64,000 nt of DNA. It comes from Aquilaria yunnanensis. Taxonomy: Eukaryota; Streptophyta; Magnoliopsida; Malvales; Thymelaeaceae. The DNA lies in the NCBI GenBank assembly GCA_039654915.1, contig CM077596.1:57596501-57660500 (forward strand). Reading direction: 5' to 3'. This document shows, piece after piece, positions 32,184 through 42,450 of this stretch (its first letter is position 1; each line of letters opens with the position of its first letter). The notes under the pieces were generated by a model, which made no database searches, was not told the DNA's origin, and saw only the letters and a program-made list of their open reading frames with translations. A program made the position numbers and the translations under genes.

Positions 32184-34717
32184 AACACACCAAAGGTATG
32201 ATTTGCCATAGGCAAGATGGAGTAGAGGCCCTGCTGCTTCCAACTCTCGATCTAGATCATGATGGAAGAAGCTATTTTAGTTGGCCTTTGACATGTAGTT
32301 TCATGAAGCATTTTGTTGTCATTGAACTAGATAAACTATACATACATTTTGTTAGCAAAGAAAAGGTGGCATCCCTTCTAACATAAGCTTTCAGGTCCTC
32401 TTGCCAATTGTGGTAATCATATGAAAGTGGAAGTTGGAGCTCCTGTTGAATCCGAGGGGAAAAAGGACAATCAAATATTAGTTGAGTAGCAGAGTCCTAA
32501 GAAAATCCACATACTAGGCTACTCGAATCAATCTCCATTCTTCGTCAACAAAGACTATCAAGAGTAAGGAGTGCTAAAGCACAAAACCTCTAGGAAAACA
32601 ACTGTACGTGTGGTGGTAATGAAAAATTCCATAGCCACTTCCAAAAATCCGATTACAGCATATGGTCATGACCATAAAAAAAGTGCATATGAGAGGTAAT
32701 ATACAGATTTGACCAAAAAAAAAATTTCGCATTCATTCTCCAAGTAAGCATGTCCTTCTTAAATCTTGGAAAGAGCTAGATAAACTTGATCATTGCCACA
32801 TTAGAGGGGTGCAACAACACATCAATGGTGCTATCGTTCCAAGCATATACCCAGTGGTTGATTAAATGACCTACTTGCCATTGTTCTGTACCTTAGAACC
32901 GAGCTCATTAGTGGATTTGGCCTTAAACCTGGAAACCAATTATGATTCTAGATAAAGATACTGCTTCTACACCTTACTCGAAAAAAAACACTAGCTTGGA
33001 CCACCTCTCATCCCCGAGTATGCAGAGGGGACTTAAGAAAAAATGATTAGGGGCAGTACCTTCCTTAAAACATTTTCGCCACAAGGCCATCAAGATTGCT
33101 TGCAAGATGGCATGCTTGTTTAACAAGCATCACACTGTTAACGCTTGTCATGTCTCAAAATCCAAGGCCTCTTACCCTCTTTGGCATACATTGTTTGTCC
33201 CACGCACATTAAGGAATCTTTTTTCCTTCTACATCCAATGACTAGAAGAATTAGGTGGCAAAAGATTAGAGTTTGTCATAACCTTTGGTTTGGTTGAGAA
33301 TCGAACTTTTCAAATGCGTTAGCATTGGTTGCACCATTGCCTTATGAGCATACACTTGCCTACTTAAGATAATAGTGATGCTTTTTGCCTGACCAATTTC
33401 TATTTAACCTGTTAACTAGGAAATTGAACTAATAGTAGTTTTTCTTTTGTCCAAGCAACCTAGGAAAATCAACGTATTTATTAGTCTTGAGACACTTTTG
33501 TGTTTTGAGTAGAACAAGAAGCCTCCTTCGACCATCCACATGACAATTGGGACAAAAGATGACAGATGATTTCTATAAATTTATTACTTAGCATGGGGCA
33601 CATTCATAAACCTATAGTAAAGCTAACAAGTGCCTCACACCTTTTTCTTTAGCCTAAAAGAGCAAAATACTATCATCAGCTAACAACAAGTGTAAAATCA
33701 AATGACTAAGCCGACTCACCGTCATTCCACTGTGATAGGACCATTCTGCTTGTCTAACCAAAGCCAACAGACCTTCCATGTAGATAAAGGATCTCCTTGC
33801 CATAATCTTCTTGATGCTCTAAAGAACCTTATTGATTGCCCATTGACCAGGATCAAAAAGGAATAAGTATCTTCACAACTCATTATTAGATAAATGCACT
33901 AGAGATAAAAACCTATCTGGTACATAATTGCTGTTAGAAAACTTTATTCCACCACGTCATAAGCTTTGGACATGTTTAACTTGGCCACCATGAAATTGTC
34001 TCCCTGACTATATCTTCTATTAATGTACTCACAAGTTTCAAGAGCTACTAGAGTATTATCGGTGATTAATCTTCTCGGCATAAAAGCACTTTGGTCATTT
34101 GAAATGATGGATGTTAGTAACAACTTCAGCCTGTCCACCAAAATTTTTTAAATCACCTTATACAAGACACTACAAAACCTAATGAAGTGAAAATCTGACA
34201 TTGATTTGGGGTTATTAATTTTTTTGAATCAATACTATATAATTGTAGTCGATCTCCTCTGGGATTACACCTGCATTAAAAAATATAAGTTGTAATTCAA
34301 ATATTGTTAGTATCATTGGAATAAAATGGTAGGCATCCAATCTAGTCTTGTCGATTTTGTTGGGTGCATTTGAAAGATGGTCGTGCACACCTTCTAACTT
34401 GAGAATAACCTCATTCGGTTACTGTTCGTGTTATCCAATACTACCCAATTCACCTACGGAATAATCTCCTTCATCTGAGATAGATCCAATGTTGCAAAAA
34501 GAGCCAAGGAGAAACTAACAATCTCCTCTTGAATATCCTGCAGCTCTTTCAATTTCTTTCCTTCATTAGTAGCAAATGTGTGAATCAAATTTCTCATTTT
34601 TCCCCCAAGGCCACTTGATGGAAGAAACAAGTGTTGTAATCACCCTCTTTCAGCTAGATAGCCTTCGCCCTCTGACTCCAATATTTCCTTTTTTGATCTC
34701 ATACAAGGCATGCAACT
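32184..34717 (-). pseudogene. LINE reverse transcriptase and zinc-binding region
   Basis: On the minus strand from 34717: a KEGDYNT.FFH phrase (end of the linker before RT), then VIPEEIDYNYIVLIQK, MSDFHFI-like (near 34190), VDRLKLLLTSIISNDQSAFM, RLITDNTLVALETCEYI and KLNMSKAYDVVE, the RT fingers and first catalytic Asp region of plant LINEs. Further on, near 33190-33060, a decayed GLGF.D-like then LVKQACHLASN-type phrase matches the region before the zinc-binding domain. Many stops and shifts are present. Confidence 0.75.
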
Positions 34718-35299
34718 TTTTGACTTTTGTGTTCCCTCCCCATTTGGGGTTCATTTATTTTGTTCTTTTCTATTTCTTTCTTTTCTCTCTCCTTCTTTCT
34801 CGTCTTTCTTTTTCTCTTCATTTAGTCTAATGTTGCAACTAGTGGTGTAGCAGAATTGGAAAACAGATGAAGAAACAGTTGGAAACAGTGCCACTTCGTT
34901 GAAATTCAGATGGGAGAAATGCATTGTTTTGGTTATAAATAGCCTTTCACTCCTCGTAACTTATCAACCCAGGTGAAGTTTGCTCATTTCTCTAAGCAAA
35001 ATAAAAACTTGTGAGTGAGAAATTTATTTTTAGGGAATGACAAAATAGTGAGATATTTTTCTTTTGGGTGTTTGGGAAACACTTGAGTGTCACTATTTTG
35101 GATTTATCTCATACCTCTAGAAATTTTTGTCTATAGAAGCTCCTCTCTCTGTAAGCCTACTATTTTATTAGCAGAAGAAAATTTCGGAGTTTGTCTAATG
35201 AACGTAGCCCTAAATTAAGGGTGAACCACGTAAATTTTTTAGTACCATTTTACTAATCATCTTGCCCACAAAATTATCACCCGCTGCGTGATCTTAACA
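34718..35299 (+). repeat. copia 5' LTR
   Basis: 582 bp, begins TTTTGACTTTTGTG (the TG start has become TT) and ends CTTAACA. TATAAATA at 34934-34941 is the probable promoter. Confidence 0.9.
34934..34941 (+). promoter_or_regulatory. TATA box of copia LTR
   Basis: TATAAATA in GGTTATAAATAGCC, kept in the 3' LTR at 39630-39637 (GGCTATAAATAACC). Confidence 0.7.
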
Positions 35300-35300
35300 A

Positions 35301-35317
35301 CTGGTATTAGAGGAAGG
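35301..35317 (+). promoter_or_regulatory. copia primer-binding site
   Basis: CTGGTATTAGAGGAAGG one base inside the 5' LTR. It corresponds to TGGTATCAGAGC, the initiator tRNA-Met complement, with changes. Confidence 0.7.
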
Positions 35318-35442
35318 CCTGATATTTATATGTACTTATCTCATGCTCTGTGGTTGCCACTGAAACGTAGATCCTCCACATCAGAAAATAAGTTAGATGA
35401 TTCTTTACAATTTTTACTTGATACTGGGTATTTGTCATCATT

Positions 35443-36260
35443 ATGGAGGCCAAGACCAACAAGGTGATTAGTTTGAATGACTCGAATTACCACATATGGA
35501 GAAGCAAAATGAAGGATCTCCTATATGTGATGAAGATGCACTTGCCCATGTTTGGTACAACCAAACCGGAGGATAGATCGGACGAGGATTAGGCATTCGA
35601 GCATGAGCAACTATGTGGTTTCATTAGACAATTTGTTGAAGATAATGTTTACCATCACATATATATAGAAATTCATGCACGGACACTGTGGAACAAGCTT
35701 GAAAAGCTGTACACTTCAAAAACTAGCAAGAACAAATTCTTTTATCTGACAAGATTGCTTCAAATAAAATACCGAGAATGTTCATTCATGGCAGATCATC
35801 TGAATGATTTGCAAGAAAATGTGGAATAGTTATCCACAACGGGTATAAAGTTTGACTATGAGATACTCACTCTTATAATACTGGCCTCATTACCAGAATC
35901 TTGGGAGACTTTAAGAATTTCACTTATAAATTCTACTCCAAATACTGTAGTAAATATGAAATTTGTCAAAAGTGAAATCCTAAATGAAGAGATGAGACGG
36001 AGATCACAAGGATCATCTTCATCATGATCAAACCTCTTTATAGCATATTCTAGTGGGAGAAGTGAGACCAAGGGCTAAAGCCAAGAGATAAGAGTAGAGG
36101 AAGTTCAAAAAAATATGCAAATATTGAATGCCATTACTACAGGAAAAAGTGGCATATTAAGAAATTCTACCGAAAATTTAAGCAAGAACAAAAGAATGGA
36201 AAATGACCGAAAAAGGATGACAGCAATGATGATGAGCAAGCAAATGTTGCCGATGAGTTC
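35443..36260 (+). pseudogene. copia gag
   Basis: ATG at 35443 opens a typical copia gag: LNDSNYHIWRSKMKDLL, later LWNKLEKLYTSKT, LTRLLQIKYRE and SLPESWETLRIS. In-frame TAG codons replace Trp (near 35590) and Gln (near 35828). Near 36130 a CCHC knuckle (ECHYYRKKWHIKKFY) has two of its Cys positions as Tyr, both explained by TG to TA change. Gag would form the particle; this one cannot. Confidence 0.75.
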
Positions 36261-36299
36261 AACATTACCCATAATGATGATATTATCAATCTTGCAACC

Positions 36300-37335
36300 T
36301 ATAAGACAAGCTGGGTAATTGACAGTGGTGTTACCATTCATGTCACTTCTCGAAAAGAATTTTTCTTATCCTACACACTTGGTAATTTTCGTGTTGTGAG
36401 AATGAAAAATGAAGGTCTCTCACAAGTTGTAGGAAAATGAAATGTTTCCCTAAAGACCCAGAATGGTACACGGTTAGTCATGAAGGATGTCAGGCATGTT
36501 CTAGATTTGCGCCTAAATCTGATTTTAATAGGCAGAATTGATGATGAAGGTTATTGCAACACCTTTTTTAATGGTCAATGGAAGCTGACTAAAGGAACCC
36601 TGGTGGTAGCTAGAGGAACAAAGAACTCAAAATTGTACATGATGTAAGCAAAGCTTTCCTAGGATGTTGTCAATGCACTAGGTCATATGAGTGAGAAAAG
36701 CATGACCCGTTTTGCAAAAAAGAAAATGTTACCTGGACTGGATCATGTCCATTTGAATAAATGTGATGATTGTCTAGCAGGGAAACAAAACAGAGTATCT
36801 TTCAAGAGTTCTCCTCCATCCAGAATGAAGAATGTGTTACATCAATACAATCACATCTGTGTGAGCCAATGTCGAAATCACTTGGTGTTGCTCGATACTT
36901 TGTGACTTTCATTGATGATCATTCTCGAAATACATGGATATACACTCTTAAGTCAAAATATCAGGTATTAGAAGTTTTTAAGTAATTTCTAACCTCGGTT
37001 GAAAGACAAACCGGCAAGAAGCTGAAGTGCATACAAACAGACAATGGTGGAGAGTACATTGGATCATTTGATGCTTGCTGCAAAAAGCATTATGTTCGAC
37101 ATCAAACAACACATCCTAAGACACTGCAGTTAAATGGTTTAGTGAAGAGGATGAATACGACTTTGATGGAAAAAGTGAGTTGCTTGCTCTTACATGCAAA
37201 GTTACCTCAGATGTTCTAGGGTGAAGCATTGTTAGCAATTGCTCACGTGTTTATTTTTTCACCATGTGTTCCTCTACAATATGATGTTCTAGAGAAAGTG
37301 TGGTCATGAAAGAATGTCTCCTATGACCATCTGCG
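36300..37335 (+). pseudogene. copia protease and integrase core, broken
   Basis: Protease starts WVIDSGVTIHVTS near 36313 (the active-site DSG is present). The pre-integrase segment has GHMSEKSM and C..C at CDDCLAGKQ. The integrase core follows with FVTFIDDHSRNTWIY (first Asp near 36912) and QTDNGGEYIGSF (second Asp near 37040). Stops interrupt near 36440, 36645, 36983 and 37217. Integration by this protein is not possible. Confidence 0.75.
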
Positions 37336-37336
37336 A

Positions 37337-38152
37337 GTGTTTAGGTGTAAAGCCTATGTGCATATCCTAAATGATGAAAGGTCTAAACTTGATGTCAAGA
37401 CACGACAGTGTATGTTTATTGGCTATGGCCAAGATCAATTTGGATATAGATTTTATGATCCAGCCATGAATAGGCTTGTTAGAAGCATTGATGCTGTATT
37501 TGTTAAAGATCAGACCATTGAGGAAATTGAGAAATCTGAGAAGAATGCTTCAGGGTCCAATGGTAGTTCAACAGACTTACAGCTTATTCCTTCAACGGTA
37601 GTGCAAAGGCAAGTTGGAGATGCTGTACAAAGTGATCAACCAGAAGAAAGTGGTCATGATGCTTCCATTAAGAATGAACCAAGTAATGCTAATGATGATA
37701 ATGTTCATCAACAACCACCAGCACCAATAGGTTCTCTAGTTTTAAATAGATCTAATAGAGTCAGACAACACTCTACTAGATATCTTGAAAATGAGTATGT
37801 GTTATTGACTAATGGGGTTAAACCAGAAAGCTTTGATGAAGCTATGGATAATAAGCACAAGGAAAAGTGGATTGGTGCCATGCAAGAAGAAATGAGATCC
37901 TTGCATGAGAACAGAACATTTGAACTGGTGAAGTTGCCAAAAGGAAAAAGAGCTTCAAAAAACAAATGGGTATTCGGAATCAACTCTAAAGAATCTAATT
38001 CACAACCACAGTTCAAAGCCAGATTAGTTGTCAAGGGTTTCAGCCAAAGGAAATGTATTGACGTTGATGAGATTTTTTCACTGGTTCTGAGAATGACATC
38101 CATTCGTACAATTCTGGGACTTGTAGCAAGTCTTAACTTGGAGATTGAGTAA
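37337..38152 (+). pseudogene. copia integrase C-terminus and reverse transcriptase start
   Basis: A 271-codon open stretch begins FRCKAYVHILNDERSKLD, with MFIGYGQDQFGYRF, the usual end of copia integrase. An acidic linker follows, and the RT begins with KNKWVFGI and FKARLVVKGFSQ. It ends at TAA 38150, where the family has a Gln codon before MDVK.AFLHGDL, so the stop is a C-to-T change. Confidence 0.85.
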
Positions 38153-39280
38153 ATGGATGTGAAAGCTGCCTTCCTACATGGTGACTTGGAAGAAGAAATA
38201 TACATGGAGTAGCTAAAGGGTTTTGAAGTAAAAGGAAAAGAGGACTATGTTTGCAAGCTAAAGAAAAGCTTGTATGGTTTGAAGCAGACACCCAGGCAGT
38301 AGTATAAGAAGTTTGAATCAGTTATGGGGGAACAAGGTTACAAAAAGACTATTTTAAATCATTGTGTGTTTCTGTAGAAATTCTCTGATGATGATTTCAT
38401 TATTCTATTACCCTATGTGGATGATATGTTAATTGTTGGCTAGAATATTTCTAAAATCAACAACTTAAAGAAGTAGTTGAGTAAGTCTTTTGCTATAAAA
38501 GACTTAGTGCTATCAAAGCAAATTCTTGGCATGAAGATAACAAGGGAGAAGAGAGCCAAGAAATTGTAGTTATTGCAGGAAATGTACATTGAGAAAGTAC
38601 TTCAAAGGTTTAATATAGACAAGGCTAAAGCAATTAGTAATCCTCTTGTTAATCACTTTAAATTAAGTTCTAAATAATGCCTTTCTACATATAAAGAGAA
38701 AGAAGAAATGGAAAAGGTTTCATATGCCTCAGCAGTTGGAAGCTTGATGTATGTCATGGTATGTACACGGCCAGATATGGCTTACTCAATTGGTGTAGAG
38801 AGTAGGTTCCTTTCAAATCCCAGTAAAGAACATTGGGCAACAATTAAATGGATTTTCAGGTATCTTTGTGGTACTTCCAAAATGTGCTTATATTTTGGAA
38901 ATGCAAAGCCTATGTTAGTTGGCTACACAGATGTAGATATGGCTGGTGATGTTGACTCAAAAAAGTCTACATCGGGTCATCTGATTACATTTACAAGGTG
39001 AGCTGTGTCATGGCAGTCAAGGTTACAAAAAGATATTGCTCTTTTAACAATAGAGGCAGAGTTTATTGCAGTAATGGAAGCATGTAAGGAATTGTTATGG
39101 ATGAAAAAGTTCTTAAAAGAACTTGGTTTTCGCCAAGAGAAATATCAGTTGTTCTATAATAAGCAGAGTGCAATTCACCTTGATAAGAATTCCTCTTTTC
39201 ATTCAAAATCCAAGCACATTGACATGGGATATTATTGGATAAGGAATGCATTGGAGATGAAGCTACTACAACGAAGCTAA
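38153..39280 (+). pseudogene. copia reverse transcriptase and RNase H
   Basis: The same frame continues with MDVKAAFLHGDLEEEIYME, LKKSLYGLKQ, the catalytic box YVDDMLIVG (near 38415), SYASAVGSLMYVMVCTRPD, then RNase H with DVDMAGDVDSKKSTSG and EAEFIAVMEACKE. Stops at 38210, 38300, 38374, 38441, 38474 and 38577 replace expected Gln or Trp codons, and one near 38999 replaces Gly. The YVDD box itself is intact. Confidence 0.85.
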
Positions 39281-39414
39281 TATAGCTTGAGAAGATCCAT
39301 ACTGATGAAAATATATCTGATATGATGACCAAGATTCTACCAAAAGAAAAGTTTGAATATTGTCGACTGGCAGTAGGAATAGTGAAACTCCCACATGATG
39401 TACGAGGGGGAGAT

Positions 39415-39996
39415 TGTTGACATTTGTGTCCCTCCGCCCATTGGGGGTTCATTTATTTTGTTCTTTTCTATTTGTTTATTTTCTCTCTTTCTTTCTTGTC
39501 TTTCTTTTTCTCTTCATTTAGTCTAATGTTGTGACTAGTGGTGCAGCAGAATTGAAAAATAGATGAAGAAACAGTTGGATATGGTGCAAATTCATTGAAA
39601 TTTGGATGGAAGGAATGCGTTGTTTTGGCTATAAATAACCTTTCACTCCTTTCAACTTATCAACCCGGGTGAAACTTGCTCATTTCTCTGAGTAAAAGAA
39701 AAAATTATGAGAGAGATATTTATTTTTGGGGAGTGACAAAATAGTGATATATATATATATGTGTGTGTGTGTGAAACACTTAAGTGCCACTATTTTGGAT
39801 TTATCTCATACCTCTAGAATTTTTTATCTAGATAAGATCCTCTTTCTGTAAGCCTACTATTTTATTAGTAAAATAAAATATTGGAGTTTGTCCTGTGGAC
39901 GTAGTCTTAAATTAAGGGTAAACCACGTAAATTTTCTAATGTCATTTTACTAATCATCTTGCCCTCAAAATTATTACCCACCGCGTGATCCCAACA
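39415..39996 (+). repeat. copia 3' LTR
   Basis: Begins TGTTGACATTTGTG directly after GGGGGAGAT and ends CCCAACA. A (TA)n(TG)n run at 39746-39773 is present here but not in the 5' LTR, where the site reads GAGATATTTTTCTTTTGGG. Confidence 0.9.
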
Positions 39997-40359
39997 CAAC
40001 TCCCTCTCCAGATGATTGTGAAGTTCGGTCAAGCCCTTACTTATTCTTATAGTCGCTACCCTATCCAACATTTTCTTTCTTCTTGATTTTGACTTGCATG
40101 TTGTTCTGAGTTATTCCTCCAGAAATCTAGGCCTCTTTGACATTCTTCCAATTTTTCTGTCAAAGATAAACCTTTATGAGCCTAGACATGTTCTTGGATA
40201 ATAGTTTCACATTCAGCCTCCATGGTCCAAGTTGACTCGAACCTCCAAACCTTCCTATGAAACAAGTCGATCCTCCCTAGCAAATGAATATGAAGGCCAC
40301 TCCGATTGGAACAAACAAATGAAAAGTGCTCAATATAAGCTTTACGGAACAGAGATTTC
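39997..40359 (-). pseudogene. LINE endonuclease-RT linker fragment
   Basis: Minus-strand reading includes a WTMEAECETII-like phrase (compare W..DP.C...V in plant LINEs) and, further on, a LEK/WRNNSEQ-like linker. It joins the fragment ending at 34717 across the copia element and the one at 41861 across the hAT element. Confidence 0.6.
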
Positions 40360-40732
40360 TAGAGTTGGCAATTGGGTGGATCAGATCAGGTTTGGGTCAG
40401 GTCATTCAGGTTCAGGTTTAATCAGGTTAGCATGTATTCATGTCCAGGTTGGATTATTTGGGTTTGGGTTTATTTCGGGTTAAGTAGATTTCGGGTTCAA
40501 GTTGGGTCAAGTCAGGTTTATTTCGGTTCAGATCCAATCAGGTTAGATTATCAGGTCTTAGACCATATTCAGCTTTATTGTCGAATTTACTCAGTTCACT
40601 GATGCATAAGCCGAAATCGCTAAATTGATTCAATTTTTTTATTTAATTTTGATTAAAATTTAATTTAACTAAACATAAAAATAATATAAAATTTATGAAG
40701 ATATATTAATATATAATTTATTTAATAAAATA

Positions 40733-40899
40733 CTCCTTCTATGTCAAGTTTTTTGTAATATTCATTATTCAACAATTAGTCTATGATTTTTTATTTTCAA
40801 CATTTTCATATATAAATGAGAAATGGTTATATTAAATAATAAATAAAGGCCTATAGTTTCTAAATATATACTTTTTAAATTTTTTTTCTAACAAATAAT
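40733..40899. mobile_element. Truncated Stowaway-like MITE
   Basis: TACTCCTTCTATGTCAAG and the following ATTAGTCTATGATTTTTTAT match the left two-thirds of the 233-bp MITE at 19478. The right end is missing; it is interrupted by the next MITE. Confidence 0.6.
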
Positions 40900-41199
40900 C
40901 TCCCTCCATGCCATTTTCTTTGCTCCATTTAACTTTTTTTACTAGTTTGATTTGAATTTATTTATATTATTATTTATTAAAAAATTAAAAAAATATATTT
41001 AAAAATTGTAGGTCCTGATTTATTATTCATGTATAAAATTATTTATTTATATATTAAAATGTTGATAACAAAGAATTATATCTTAATTGTTAAAATATGA
41101 ATGATGCAAATAATTTGAGATATGAGGAGTAAGATGAATAAATTCAATTCAAATTATTCAAAAAAGTCAAATATTTCAAATAATATAGGACAAAAGAGG
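40900..41199. mobile_element. MITE with CTCCCTCCATGCC end
   Basis: Left end CTCCCTCCATGCCATTTTC and right end TAGGACAAAAGAGG, imperfectly inverted and followed by TA. About 300 bp. Most of it is duplicated downstream (see the 287-bp repeat). Confidence 0.6.
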
Positions 41200-41533
41200 T
41201 ACTATAATTTCTAAAACCTAATCATTTTTATTTTTCTAAAACCTAATAAATATATTATTTATTAAAAAATTTAAAAAATATATATTTAAAAATTGTAGGT
41301 CCTGATTTATTGTTCATGTATAAAATTATTTATTTATATATTAAAATGTTGATAACAAAAAATTATATATTAATTGTTAAAATATGAATGGTGCAAATAA
41401 TTTGAGATATGAAGAGTAAGATGAATAAATTCAATTCAAATTATTCAAAAAAGTCAAATATTTCAAATAATATAGGACAAAAGAGGTACTATAATTTCTA
41501 AAACCTAATTATTTTTATTTTTCTATCATCGTT
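40960..41533. repeat. 287-bp tandem duplication
   Basis: The phrase CAAAAGAGGTACTATAATTT at 41191 recurs at 41478, exactly 287 bp later, and the intervening sequences are nearly identical. One duplication event that includes most of the MITE and its right flank. Confidence 0.85.
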
Positions 41534-42273
41534 TCACTAATCGTTTTCCATAGTTCTCACTCGCTCGCTCTACAATGCAAAACAAATCAGCAGAAAAGAG
41601 AAACTTATTCACATATATTAAATCATAATTTTTCTAAAATCTATGTCGACCATATATTTTACATTTATTTAAGTTAAAATCAGGTCATTCCGGGTTCGGG
41701 TTCGGGTTTGGGTTTTCTCGGGTTTCAATTTAGTCTTATTCGGGTTTAGGTCGGGTTGGGTACAGTCAAGTTCGAGTCGTTAACTTTTCTGGTCGAGTCG
41801 GACTTGGGTTCAGATAGGTTGAGTCAGGTTTTTGGATCGGGTCAAATTTTGCCATATTTAAAGATTTCTAAGCCAAATTGCGTAATCATTATCTAACCTT
41901 TCATGCACTAACACCCCTCCCGAGTAGAGATGCAAAGTGGGCCGGTCAAACCCGGCTTGGCATGGGCTCGTCTTAAATTCGGACAATGGAGAGGCGGTTA
42001 TAAACCTAAAAGAGGAGAATGAAAGAAGTGGGATCGACACGACCCAAAGAGAAATTGGGCCCGACACGGGACTGGACCGGGCCCAGGCCGGCACACCTAA
42101 CACAACGGTCATTTTGCCTCCAACGGCTCCAGAATTAAAAAAAAAAAAGGAAAATGACACAGTTGGTCCCTGTAACGGACTGCAAACTTTTTTTGACCCC
42201 CAAAATTACTTTTTTGCCCCCCCAACAACTATATTCTAAGGGCTTTTTAGTTTAAAAAAAAAAAAGTCTTCAC

Positions 42274-42281
42274 CTATAAAT
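42274..42281 (+). promoter_or_regulatory. TATA box of hAT transposase
   Basis: TATAAATA in CACCTATAAATAAGGAGG, followed by a pyrimidine-rich leader and the ATG at 42451. Confidence 0.65.
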
Positions 42282-42450
42282 AAGGAGGCCATTTCCACCA
42301 TTTCTTTACACCAATCTTAGCAATATCTTCTTCTCTACTATTACATTCTCTCATTTCTTTGAAGCTCTTAATTTTATTTTCTTCATTTTTTCTTAATCAT
42401 TCCTTAATTACTTTCGAAGCTCGTGATCTTCTCAATTTATTCTCACACAA

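Larger units (their letters stand above)
34718..39996 (+). mobile_element. Ty1/copia LTR retrotransposon, full length, inactive
   Basis: Two LTRs of equal length (582 bp; 34718-35299 and 39415-39996), a PBS-like CTGGTATTAGAGGAAGG directly after the 5' LTR, a purine tract GAGGGGGAGATTG before the 3' LTR, and a perfect 5-bp target duplication CAACT (34713-34717 and 39997-40001). Inside, gag, protease, integrase, reverse transcriptase and RNase H follow in copia order. The element lies within the LINE, in opposite orientation to it. Many stops show it is dead. The LTRs differ at numerous sites, so the insertion is not recent. Confidence 0.93.
40360..41860. mobile_element. Non-autonomous hAT element, 1.5 kb
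   Basis: Ends TAGAGTTGGCAATTGGGTGG and, inverted, TAAATATGGCAAAATTTGAC. Flanks GAGATTTC (40352-40359) and AAGATTTC (41861-41868) agree at seven of eight bases, the hAT duplication length. Subterminal GGGTTCGGGTT/GGTTCAGG repeats occur at 40385-40560 and 41690-41850. No transposase inside. The left end matches the right end of the degenerate hAT at 545-5634, so the two may be one family. The interior carries MITE remnants and a tandem duplication. Confidence 0.8.

Noticed and set aside
37708..38205. 165-codon minus-strand frame
   Set aside because: It is the antisense of copia pol, which has clear RT motifs on the plus strand.
40232..40602. Plus-strand frames rich in Gly/Phe/Ser
   Set aside because: They read the GGGTTCAGG-type subterminal repeats of the hAT element and the antisense of the LINE.
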